In this document: positions 25,631 to 33,804 of the stretch, in pieces
Layout of the letters: each line of letters begins with the position of its first letter
How positions within the stretch are numbered: position 1 is the first letter of the stretch
NCBI RefSeq assembly: GCF_007641255.1
Contig: NZ_CP036259.1
Location: 4,156,501 to 4,220,500, forward strand
From: Sporomusa termitida
GTDB lineage: Bacteria > Bacillota > Negativicutes > Sporomusales > Sporomusaceae
Reading direction: 5' to 3'
Length of the DNA stretch: 64,000 nucleotides
Notes under the pieces: generated by a model
What the model saw: only the letters and a program-made list of their open reading frames with translations
Told to the model about the DNA's origin: nothing
The model's database searches: none
Translations under genes and position numbers: made by a program

Positions 25631-26698
25631 TTACGACGATTGCCCCTGGAAGAAGATCGTAAGGTCTACGGCGCTGGCGGCATTAACAGCGGCGTAGTAT
25701 ACTCTGGCATATTTAAGAAAAATACCGGAAACTAACCCGGTGGCAGTATTGGGGCTGAGGGTAACGGCCGCACTGTCGTTAAACCACACCACCCCGTCAG
25801 GACTAAGCTGCAACTGAACCGTGGCCTGGGCATCGGGGTCAGATGTAGCTTCGTTCACCAACCCGAACGAATATGTTGCCACCCCCAAGACGGTATATGT
25901 TTCGGACGGTGAACCGGCGATATCAATAAGGCCGGTTTTAGCTTCGGCTACATCAGTGGTCGACAAGGTGGAGACAACGGCTAAACCATCGCTGGTGATC
26001 AATAAGCCTCCGGTTGGCGGCGTTACACTCAGGCCGGAAGATGGGGCCGTGACAATCAGCCCATTGGCGGGGCCGGTTACGCTCAGGCCTTCCGTCGGCG
26101 CCGTCACTAAGAGACCGTTGACAGGGGCCGTTACACTCAGGCCGGACGCCGGCGCCGTGACAATCAGCCCATTGGCGGGGCCGGTTACGCTCAGGCCTTC
26201 CGTCGACGCCGTTACTAAGAGACCGTTGACAGGGGCCGTTACACTCAGGCCGGACGCCGGCGCCGTGACAATCAGCCCATTGGCGGGGCCGGTTACGCTC
26301 AGGCCTTCCGTCGACGCCGTCACTAAGAGGCCGTTGACAGGGGCCGTTACACTCAGGCCGGACGCCGGCGCTGTGACAATCAGCCCATTGGCGGGACCGG
26401 TTACGCTCAGGCCTTCTGTCGACGCCGTTACTAAAAGGCCGTTGACAGGGGCCGTTACACTCAGGCCGGACGCCGGCGCTGTGACAATCAACCCATTAGC
26501 GGGACCGGTTACGCTCAGGCCTTCCGTCGACGCCGTCACTAAGAGGCCGTTGACAGGGGCCGTAATACTAAAACCGCCGACTGGAGCTGTTACAGACAAA
26601 TAACCGCCGTTTTCTGTGATCAGAGCAGCGTTTTCCGAACCATAGATTTTAATTCGCGCCTGATCGGGAACGTCCTGGATAATCTTAAAATTTGGCAT
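25631..26698 (-). CDS. Nine-residue-repeat surface protein with DUF6385-like C-terminus
   Basis: A 355-residue protein. A short head (MPNFKIIQDVPDQARIKIYG) is followed by 22 nine-residue repeats of the form T-(A/G)-P-x-x-G-L-x-V, arranged as five 36-residue blocks, then a C-terminal domain shared with the neighbouring gene. The regular repeats suggest a beta-solenoid or fibre; many Thr/Ser residues could be glycan sites. No signal peptide. Start ATG 26698 has AAGGAAGTGA upstream. A CATANNNTA-type promoter lies before it, and four glycosyltransferase genes are transcribed divergently. No function is known to me. Confidence 0.8.
   Translation of the reverse strand: MPNFKIIQDVPDQARIKIYGSENAALITENGGYLSVTAPVGGFSITAPVNGLLVTASTEGLSVTGPANGLIVTAPASGLSVTAPVNGLLVTASTEGLSVTGPANGLIVTAPASGLSVTAPVNGLLVTASTEGLSVTGPANGLIVTAPASGLSVTAPVNGLLVTASTEGLSVTGPANGLIVTAPASGLSVTAPVNGLLVTAPTEGLSVTGPANGLIVTAPSSGLSVTPPTGGLLITSDGLAVVSTLSTTDVAEAKTGLIDIAGSPSETYTVLGVATYSFGLVNEATSDPDAQATVQLQLSPDGVVWFNDSAAVTLSPNTATGLVSGIFLKYARVYYAAVNAASAVDLTIFFQGQSS
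26001..26590. repeat. 108 bp tandem repeat coding for 36-residue blocks
   Basis: Five near-identical 108 bp units, each made of four 27 bp subunits (9 residues), lie inside the repeat-protein gene. Differences between units are single bases, so copy number may change by recombination or slippage. The length is a multiple of three, so the opposite strand also stays open without being a gene. Confidence 0.93.
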
Positions 26699-26752
26699 TA
26701 TTGCGTCACTTCCTTTCAAATAATAGCTTTTTGTAGATTTCTCTACCCAACG

Positions 26753-26783
26753 TATAATATGTCGTGCCAATAACTTATGTGAC
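26753..26783 (-). promoter_or_regulatory. SigK/SigE-like promoter for the repeat protein
   Basis: On the minus strand CATATTATA (26753-26761) fits CATANNNTA, with GTCACATA (26776-26783) 14 bp upstream resembling mother-cell -35 boxes. Transcription would begin about 48 bp before the ATG. Based on Bacillus consensus sequences, so tentative. Confidence 0.45.
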
Positions 26784-26839
26784 GGCTTTTTCCTTCTTAT
26801 GTAAATCTGATCCGGAACGAACGCCGGCCAGCCCCCAGA

Positions 26840-26848
26840 CATATACTA
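26840..26848 (+). promoter_or_regulatory. SigK-like -10 box for the glycosyltransferase operon
   Basis: CATATACTA fits CATANNNTA and lies 26 bp before the first glycosyltransferase start codon. A weak AACG lies about 16 bp upstream. Paired with the similar box on the opposite strand. Confidence 0.4.
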
Positions 26849-26874
26849 ATAATAAAAAATAATGGGGTATGGCT

Positions 26875-28845
26875 ATGAGCAATAAAATCAGCCTGTGCAT
26901 GATTGTAAAAAATGAAGAGATTAATCTGGCACGTTGTTTGCAGAGCGTGACCGGCACCGTTGATGAAATTATTATTGTCGACACAGGCTCTACAGATCAA
27001 ACCATCCAGGTAGCCGAACAGGCCGGAGCCCAGGTTGTCTCCTATCTTTGGCAGGATGATTTCAGCGCCGCCCGCAATGTGTCCTTAGAATTAGCTACCG
27101 GCGACTGGATCCTCTTCCTGGATGCCGATGAAGCGCTGGAGCCGGGAAGCGCCGGCGGGCTAAGGCAAGCGGCAGCAGCGGACAATGAGGGCTATTTTGT
27201 AAAAATCATTAATCTGATTGGTGTGGACGGTAATTATGAAGCCTGCCCGGATTTGGTATTTCGTCTATTCCGCAACAAACCGGAGTATCGGTTCCGCGGG
27301 GCCATTCATGAACAGATTGTCGATGTTATTCTCGAGCATAACCGGCAGGCAGCCTTTCAGATCGCTGAAAACATTGTGCTGCGTCATTATGGTTATTTAG
27401 ACCGGCAGGTTAGCGAAAAAAATAAAAAAAACCGGAACCTGGCCATTATCAAAAAGCAAATAGAATGTGAGCCCAACAACCAGGCGCTGCGTTACCACTA
27501 CGGCGTGGAGCTGTACCGCATCGACAACTTTGCCGAAGCCGCGGCAGAACTGACCAGGGCGGCTAACAATACTGATCCGGGTACAATATATTATCCCAAA
27601 CTGCTGCGCTACATTGCCTTAGCCCACTATGGAGCCCGGCAGTATGACCGCGCCCTGGAGGCCATTGCTCTGGGCTTAAAGTTCTTCCCCAATTATGCTG
27701 ATCTATATTATTATGGCGGCTTAATCCAGCTTGAGCTTAATAATTACGCCGGTGCCTTCGACTGCTTCCAGCATGCAATCTCCATGCCGGAGCAGCCGGC
27801 TTACTACGCCCCCTTCAGCGGCAGCCGCGGTTTTCGGGCTTATTATCAGTTGGCCCGGTTAGCAGAGGTTTTTGGTAATGAAGAAGAAGCGCTGCGGTAT
27901 TACATTCTCAGCCTGCAGGATAATGCGGCTTTCACCCTCCCCTTACCGGCCATTGTCCGGATATTAAACCCCCGGGAAGACCCGGACTATACCAGACAGG
28001 CGCTGGAAAAACTGTGTGATTTCTGTACAGGTGATGCCAAACGGCTCATTGGTACTGTATACTTTACCGAAGGAGCGTACCGGCTGGCATTCGAGTATTT
28101 CGAACAGCTTGAACCAGCTGCGCTTGATGATTATACCACTATGCTGAAAGCAATATGTCTGATCCAGCAAAAAAGAATACTGGAAGCACTGCGTTTATTA
28201 GACGCCATTCCCCTGAATCACCCGCAATACCCGTTAGCAAGAATGAATGAAATTCTCTGCTTCTGGCTAAACAAAAACCGTACAAAAGTTCGCAGGCTGT
28301 GTGAGGATTTCCTGGCTGTCGGCCTGTCTGCCGATACCGGTGCTGTTGTCACAATGCTGAAGGATTCTTTATATAAACGAGGCTCGGCCCCGCCTGCGCT
28401 CCTTGGACCGGAGGGCATGTCGCTCGTACAGGATATAGTATTACGGGCACTTGATCTGCAGGAATTACAGCTTGCCGAAAGCTTACTTAGCAAAGTTGCC
28501 CCAGAAACCAAAAAAGAATATGCCCTGGATATTGCCCGGATTTTTGCCCACTACGAATATTGGGAACAGGCCCGACGGTATGCCGAGCTATACTTGGAAG
28601 AACAGCCGGAGGATGCAGCCGCCTGGTGCCAGTTAGGCGAGGCACTGCAGCATAGCCGGCAAACAGCAGAGGCTGGCCTCTGCTACCGGCGGGCCCTATC
28701 GCTTGCGCCCCAACAGCCGCAGTATTATGTTAAATTAATACGCCTGTACCAGGCTATGCGCCAGGAACTGCTGGCTGAAGCGGCCCGGAGATATCCGGAT
28801 ATACCCCTGTTTCGCGAGCTACAGGAGGAGGCTGCAAAACAATGA
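26875..28845 (+). CDS. Glycosyltransferase family 2 with TPR repeats
   Basis: A 656-residue cytoplasmic protein: GT-A domain (residues 1-230) with ISLCMIVKNEE, IIIVDTGSTD, SAARN and the metal-binding LDADEAL, then TPR-like helices (QALRYHYGVELYR, YYYGGLIQLELNNYAGAFDC and others). This layout is found in protein glycosyltransferases such as SunS and in TPR-linked enzymes that modify surface proteins. ATG 26875 is chosen because GGGG lies 7 bp upstream; ATG 26869 is too close. First gene of four overlapping genes divergent from the repeat protein, its likely acceptor. Confidence 0.9.
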   Translation: MSNKISLCMIVKNEEINLARCLQSVTGTVDEIIIVDTGSTDQTIQVAEQAGAQVVSYLWQDDFSAARNVSLELATGDWILFLDADEALEPGSAGGLRQAAAADNEGYFVKIINLIGVDGNYEACPDLVFRLFRNKPEYRFRGAIHEQIVDVILEHNRQAAFQIAENIVLRHYGYLDRQVSEKNKKNRNLAIIKKQIECEPNNQALRYHYGVELYRIDNFAEAAAELTRAANNTDPGTIYYPKLLRYIALAHYGARQYDRALEAIALGLKFFPNYADLYYYGGLIQLELNNYAGAFDCFQHAISMPEQPAYYAPFSGSRGFRAYYQLARLAEVFGNEEEALRYYILSLQDNAAFTLPLPAIVRILNPREDPDYTRQALEKLCDFCTGDAKRLIGTVYFTEGAYRLAFEYFEQLEPAALDDYTTMLKAICLIQQKRILEALRLLDAIPLNHPQYPLARMNEILCFWLNKNRTKVRRLCEDFLAVGLSADTGAVVTMLKDSLYKRGSAPPALLGPEGMSLVQDIVLRALDLQELQLAESLLSKVAPETKKEYALDIARIFAHYEYWEQARRYAELYLEEQPEDAAAWCQLGEALQHSRQTAEAGLCYRRALSLAPQQPQYYVKLIRLYQAMRQELLAEAARRYPDIPLFRELQEEAAKQ

Positions 28846-30575
28846 CCCAGCCGCGTATTTCTTTGGCGATGATTGTCCGCAATGAAGCCTCCCGTCTTGC
28901 CGGGTGCCTGGAATGCGTCAGACAGGCAGTTGATGAAATTGTCATTGTCGATACCGGTTCGTCTGATGCTACGCTGCAGATTGCCCGGACCTATACGCCA
29001 AAGGTCTATTCGTACCGGTGGCAGGACGACTTTGCTGCCGCCCGCAATTATGCAATCGAACAAACAACCGGCGACTGGGTACTGTCATTAGATGCCGATG
29101 AGCAGCTATCGGTTGCGCCCGGAGATCTGCAGGCATTAATCAGCCGGCCCGGGTATACTGCGTTTTGCCTGCCGCTGCATGCATTAAAGGCCGGCAATGA
29201 GGGTTATGAATATGACCGCTATATTGTGCTGCGGCTATTCCGCCAACACTATCGCTTTACCGGTCCTGTTCACGAATATGTGCTTATAGACACCCCTCAG
29301 ACGATCGGCCATGCCTGGTCGCCGGTAATCTGGCATCAGGCAGTGCCTGCCTCTGAACGAAATTCCCGCCGGGGCCGAAATATTCGTCTGTTAAAGACGG
29401 CGCTGGCCCGGACCAGCCCTGCCCCCTGTTTACATTATTATTTAGGGGCCGAATGGCTGGGTCTAAACCGTATAGAGCTGGCGATTCCCGCCTTGCAAAC
29501 AGCCTTGCGTCAGTTATCGGCCACTCAGGTTATGTTTCGCTCGCCGGCTGTCCGTCATCTCATCAGCTGTTACCGGCAGTCTGCGAAACTGGCGGCGGCG
29601 ACCCGGCTTTGCCTGGAAGAAAGTGAAAGGTATCCTGAGTATGGCGATCTCTTTTTTGATGGCGCCGTTCTCTTTGAACTACAGGGTGAATACACGCTGG
29701 CAATGAAATGGCTCCAGGAGGCAATTCGCTTAGGTCCGCCGCCGCTGGCCTTTTTTCATACCGAAGGAACAGATACCTATCTGGCTTATTATCATCTTGG
29801 TTACTGCGCCGAGAAACTGGGATTAGTAAAAGAGGCGCAAACGTACTATGAACAGGCTGTAAATGCCAGTCAAAATTACTATTATCCTTTATATCCATTA
29901 ATCATGTTAAAGCTGATCCGGCAGCCGGCCGGTGAGGTATTAGCGTTTCTCCGGGAACAGGGTTATCTAACTGTTGGCAGCGTTGCCGAAGAAATGGCGG
30001 AACTTTTCCGGACTGCAGGTTTACCCGATATCGGGCTGCAGTGCTTAACCCCTGATCAGACCGGCAACACACCCGTTTCAGAGATACTGATTACCTGTCG
30101 GCTGTACAGCGGCGACATCACCGGTGCTTTACAGTCAATTCAACAAATGCGGCGGCTGGGACTGGCGCTTTCCACCACTGCCGCCGTAGATGAAATAATC
30201 GCTCTTATGCTTGTACACCGTTTTGAAGCAGCTCGCCAACAGCTTTGGCACCTCCGGCAAACGCCGGACAATCAGCATGTATTCCGGGCAGTATTTTGCC
30301 TTTATAAACAATTGTGCCACAATACCACCCTGCCGCTGGCTAATCCCCGGGCAGCTTCTAGCCTGCTGGAGATCAGCAACCGTTGCCTGCAGGTCCGGAC
30401 AAAAAAAATTTCCGGGCAGCCTGGTTTTGCCGCTATACTGACAGCGATTAAAGACATCCTCGCCGCTGAGGCTGACTCCTTTGCTTTATTTATTCGCAAT
30501 CTCACGCTCAAAGAACAGGGTGTGAAACAAAGCCTGGCTTACACCTTTTCCCATCTGCGAGGCTTATATCCATGA
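28842..30575 (+). CDS. Glycosyltransferase family 2 with TPR repeats
   Basis: A 577-residue homologue of the previous gene: ISLAMIVRNEA, IVIVDTGSSD, AARNYAIEQ and LDADEQL in the GT-A domain, followed by TPR-like helices (LHYYLGAEWLGL, AYYHLGYCAEKLGLVKEAQ). It overlaps the preceding gene by the 4 bases ATGA, indicating translational coupling. Divergence from its neighbours suggests a different sugar or position in the glycan rather than redundancy. Confidence 0.88.
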   Translation: MTQPRISLAMIVRNEASRLAGCLECVRQAVDEIVIVDTGSSDATLQIARTYTPKVYSYRWQDDFAAARNYAIEQTTGDWVLSLDADEQLSVAPGDLQALISRPGYTAFCLPLHALKAGNEGYEYDRYIVLRLFRQHYRFTGPVHEYVLIDTPQTIGHAWSPVIWHQAVPASERNSRRGRNIRLLKTALARTSPAPCLHYYLGAEWLGLNRIELAIPALQTALRQLSATQVMFRSPAVRHLISCYRQSAKLAAATRLCLEESERYPEYGDLFFDGAVLFELQGEYTLAMKWLQEAIRLGPPPLAFFHTEGTDTYLAYYHLGYCAEKLGLVKEAQTYYEQAVNASQNYYYPLYPLIMLKLIRQPAGEVLAFLREQGYLTVGSVAEEMAELFRTAGLPDIGLQCLTPDQTGNTPVSEILITCRLYSGDITGALQSIQQMRRLGLALSTTAAVDEIIALMLVHRFEAARQQLWHLRQTPDNQHVFRAVFCLYKQLCHNTTLPLANPRAASSLLEISNRCLQVRTKKISGQPGFAAILTAIKDILAAEADSFALFIRNLTLKEQGVKQSLAYTFSHLRGLYP

Positions 30576-32122
30576 ATAAAACAACTTCTATTTCTTTATG
30601 CCTTATTGCTAAAAACGAGGCTCATTGCCTCACTCATTGCCTGACCAGTGTCCGGCAGCTTGTGGATGAGATTATTGTGGTTGATACAGGTTCAACAGAT
30701 GCCACAGCAGCAATTGCGGCCGACTATGGTGCCGCCGTATTTCAGTTTTCCTGGACAGACGACTTTTCCGCCGCCCGTAATTATGCGATCAGCCAAGCCC
30801 GGGGGCAGTGGATACTGGTGTTGGATGCCGATGAAGTATTAGAACCGTTATCCCGGCACGAACTGGTCAGTTACCTGCAACGAACCCCGGCAGAGGGATA
30901 TTACTTTGAGATTATCAGCTATTTGGACGGCGATAATAAGACAGTTAACGATTATGTAGTCCGTCTGTTTAAAAATAAGCCGGCCTATCGCTTTAGCGGT
31001 TCGATCCATGAACAGGTAGCCGGCAGTATTCAAACCAGCCAATTGCTGCTTGCGCCTTATACCATCCACCACTATGGCTATCTGCCCCAGGAATCAGCCA
31101 TTAAACATAAATTCGAGCGCAATACGGCCATTATTCAAAAAGCCCTGCGGCACAATCCTCAGGACCCTTTTTTGCACTATAGCCTGGCCATTGAGCATTT
31201 ACAGCGCAAAGACTTCCGTCAGGCCGGCGTATTACTGGAAAGCACCCTGTCCCGGCTGCAGGGGACGGAAGGCTACATCCCCCAGGTTTTAGCGGCATTA
31301 TTGCTGACAAAATTGGCCCAACCCGACGACGCTGGCGCTGAGGCCTTATTTGGCAACTGCCTGCAGGCGCTGCCTGACCAGGGTGACTTGTACTGCCTGT
31401 ACGGGGTATGGCTCATGCAGCATAATCGGTGGCCCGAGGCAGCCCCGATGTTGGCAGGTGCATTATCAGGAAAACTGACCATGGTAACTCCCGGGCAGGT
31501 CCATTGCTGCCTGGGGGATGTTTACTTTTTTATCGGTCTGTTTGCGCAGGCCAGTGAGCATTATATCACGGCCTTTACCGAAACAACGGTGGGCTTATAT
31601 CCATTGCGCAGATTATTAGCCATGTTGAGCGACCGGGCTGCTCTGCAGGCCTGTGAACCGGCGCTGACTAAAGTTCCCCCGGCGGCGGTAACAGGATTAT
31701 TAGCGCAGATAATCCAGGCCGGCCAGTCCGATCTGGCCATTGCCGTTCTTTTGCTGTCTATCCTGGAAAGCATCAGTGCCCGGGATCTCCCGCGGATTAT
31801 TTCCGCCTGCGGCACCTATGCGCAGTATTTGGCAACACTGTCCCCGGCGCATTGGCCACAGCCTGAGATTTATGTTCTCCTGGAGCAAAGCAGCAGCAAG
31901 CTGCTGCTTCAAAGCCGGCTGCTGGCCTTGTCCGGCGGCTATGCACCCAATCTGCGGCAGGCATTAACGGCGGACGCGCTGCAAAGTTTGCTGCTGCTTG
32001 CAGCAGTTGTTCAGCCCAGCGTCCCCACTACTGACCCATTAACATTCTGGGAGGGGGTATTTATCGGTGAAACGCATTTTGCTGGCCAGCCCGATCAGGC
32101 AGAAACCAGCCATACTGACTGA
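30572..32122 (+). CDS. Glycosyltransferase family 2 with TPR repeats
   Basis: A 516-residue member of the same group: ISLCLIAKNEA, IIVVDTGSTD, SAARNYAISQARG and LDADEVL. A conserved KPAYRFSGSIHEQV block also occurs in the first gene of the set (KPEYRFRGAIHEQI). The C-terminal TPR-like region (PFLHYSLAIEHLQR, DQGDLYCLYGVWLM) is shorter. Coupled to the previous gene by a 4 base overlap. Confidence 0.88.
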   Translation: MNKTTSISLCLIAKNEAHCLTHCLTSVRQLVDEIIVVDTGSTDATAAIAADYGAAVFQFSWTDDFSAARNYAISQARGQWILVLDADEVLEPLSRHELVSYLQRTPAEGYYFEIISYLDGDNKTVNDYVVRLFKNKPAYRFSGSIHEQVAGSIQTSQLLLAPYTIHHYGYLPQESAIKHKFERNTAIIQKALRHNPQDPFLHYSLAIEHLQRKDFRQAGVLLESTLSRLQGTEGYIPQVLAALLLTKLAQPDDAGAEALFGNCLQALPDQGDLYCLYGVWLMQHNRWPEAAPMLAGALSGKLTMVTPGQVHCCLGDVYFFIGLFAQASEHYITAFTETTVGLYPLRRLLAMLSDRAALQACEPALTKVPPAAVTGLLAQIIQAGQSDLAIAVLLLSILESISARDLPRIISACGTYAQYLATLSPAHWPQPEIYVLLEQSSSKLLLQSRLLALSGGYAPNLRQALTADALQSLLLLAAVVQPSVPTTDPLTFWEGVFIGETHFAGQPDQAETSHTD

Positions 32123-33575
32123 GTTTCTTGCTTGCCTGCAACTGCTGGACCAGACAGGTTTTACCCTGGAATTTATGTTTATCGATGATCATGATTCTCC
32201 GAGCGTTGAACTGCAGCAGTTTGCTGCCGCCAATGCCGGCGTTACTGTTTTCCAGGGAGCAGAGCAGTCGCAAGCGTATCGTTGCGACGAACAGACCCAT
32301 TACTGGCAGGAAGATATTGTGTGGAAAGTTGCCAAATATAAGGACTATTTCATCCGCTTGGCCCGGGAGCGGCAATATGACTATCTGTTCCTGGTTGATT
32401 CGGACTTAGCGTTGCATCCAAAAACCATTACCCATCTGGTCAGCCTCGGTAAAGACCTTGTCGCTGAGGTTTACTGGACCCAATGGGAGAAGGAACTGAT
32501 CCCGCTGCCGCAGGTCTGGCTGGGCGGTCAGTATCGCCTGCATGAAACCGGTGACGGCCGGCCGCTGAGTGAAGAGGAAACCGGCCGGCGCCAGCGGGAT
32601 TTCATTAGCAGTCTCCGCTGCCCCGGAATCTATAAAGTCGGCGGCCTGGGGGCCTGCACCCTGCTTAGCAAAGCAGCACTGGCTGCCGGTATTGCTTTCC
32701 GCAAAATCGAAAATCTGGACTTAACCGGCGAAGACCGGCATTTCTGTGTCCGGGCCGCGGTACTGGGCCTTGAACTCTATGCCGATACCTGTTATCCCCC
32801 CTACCATATGTACCGGGAATCAGAGCTGGCCGGACTTGTAACGCATAAAGAGCAATATGATTATCGGCAAAATACTCCGCCGCCCCGCCTGACACTGGCC
32901 ATGCTTGTCCGCAATGAGGAAAACCGCTATCTGGAACAAGTACTGCAACAGGCCGTGGGCTATGCCGATCATGTGATCATTCTCGACGATGCCAGCACCG
33001 ATAATACAGTTCAGGTTTGCCGCCGCTGCCTGGCTGCTGTGCCGCACCGGATTGTGGTCAACAATGAGGCCGGTTTTCATAACGAGATTGCCCTGCGCAA
33101 GCAGCTCTGGTCTTTAGCCGCAGCTACCAACCCGGACTGGATACTCATTCTCGATGCGGACGAAATCTTCGAAGACAGTATTGTCCGCTGGCTGCCGTTT
33201 TTGCTGCGCAACCCTCAGGCAGACATCTATCATTTCCGCCTGTATGACATGTGGAACAAAACCCAATACCGGGAAGACAACTGCTGGCAGGCGCATCTGC
33301 ATTACCGGCCGTTCCTGGTGCGCTATCAGGCCGGTTATGAATATATCTGGCAGGAAACCCCCCAGCACTGCGGCCGGCTGCCCCTGAATCCGGGTCATTT
33401 GCGGGCAGTTCCCTGTCAAATCCGGCTGCAGCACTGGGGCTGGTCCCGGCCGGCTGACCGGCTTGACAAATATTACCGCTACAAGCAATTAGATCCGAAG
33501 GCCCTGTACGGCAGCAAAGAACAGTATCAGTCGATCCTGGACCCTAAGCCCAATCTGATTACCTGGCAGGACTAA
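32067..33575 (+). CDS. Two-domain glycosyltransferase fusion (Anp1-like plus GT2)
   Basis: A 502-residue protein from a GTG that overlaps the preceding gene by 56 bp. The N-terminal half (1-270) is a separate GT-like domain with YLFLVDSDLALHP carrying the metal-binding DSD. The C-terminal half is a second GT2 domain (LTLAMLVRNEEN, VIILDDASTDNT, WILILDADEIF) like the other three genes but without TPRs, ending in a Trp-rich region (LQHWGWSRPADRLDKYYRYK). Two catalytic centres could add two sugars in sequence. Last gene of the four-gene set. Confidence 0.85.
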   Translation: MKRILLASPIRQKPAILTEFLACLQLLDQTGFTLEFMFIDDHDSPSVELQQFAAANAGVTVFQGAEQSQAYRCDEQTHYWQEDIVWKVAKYKDYFIRLARERQYDYLFLVDSDLALHPKTITHLVSLGKDLVAEVYWTQWEKELIPLPQVWLGGQYRLHETGDGRPLSEEETGRRQRDFISSLRCPGIYKVGGLGACTLLSKAALAAGIAFRKIENLDLTGEDRHFCVRAAVLGLELYADTCYPPYHMYRESELAGLVTHKEQYDYRQNTPPPRLTLAMLVRNEENRYLEQVLQQAVGYADHVIILDDASTDNTVQVCRRCLAAVPHRIVVNNEAGFHNEIALRKQLWSLAAATNPDWILILDADEIFEDSIVRWLPFLLRNPQADIYHFRLYDMWNKTQYREDNCWQAHLHYRPFLVRYQAGYEYIWQETPQHCGRLPLNPGHLRAVPCQIRLQHWGWSRPADRLDKYYRYKQLDPKALYGSKEQYQSILDPKPNLITWQD

Positions 33576-33616
33576 TACATACCTGCAGCCCCCCGAATAA
33601 TTAGGTCAAAGTGACA

Positions 33617-33756
33617 GCCAGCCGGCAGACAGGAAGCGAAGCAAAATGAACGTCCCCCTGCTTCTCCCTAGGTTTTGTCGATATCTGATTGGTTAACAAA
33701 ATAATCAGGCCTGATAGGTCCGGCAGCCAGAAGCGAAGCAAAGGGACCCTGTTCTC
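33617..33756. repeat. Degenerate REP-like direct repeat
   Basis: CCGGCAGACAGGAAGCGAAG and CCGGCAGCCAGAAGCGAAG, each followed by CAAA and GTCCC/GGACC words, recur about 100 bp apart between convergent genes. Related words occur at 13504-13626. No gene is seen in 33576-33804. Confidence 0.35.
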
Positions 33757-33764
33757 GAAGCAAA

Positions 33765-33787
33765 GAGCCTGCCCGGTGGGCAGGCTC
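33765..33787. terminator. Hairpin between convergent genes
   Basis: GAGCCTGCCC pairs with GGGCAGGCTC around a 3 base loop. The minus strand continues into a T-rich tract, so it probably ends the PTS operon; it may also stop the glycosyltransferase transcript. Confidence 0.7.
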
Positions 33788-33804
33788 GCTATGTGTCATT
33801 TACT

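Noticed and set aside
26001-26590. CRISPR-like regular repeats
   Set aside because: The units are contiguous 108 bp coding repeats without spacers, and translate to a regular protein repeat.
25821-26603. Long open frame (260 codons) on the plus strand across the repeat gene
   Set aside because: It is antisense to the repeat protein; it stays open because the repeat period is a multiple of three. No ribosome site or recognizable domain.
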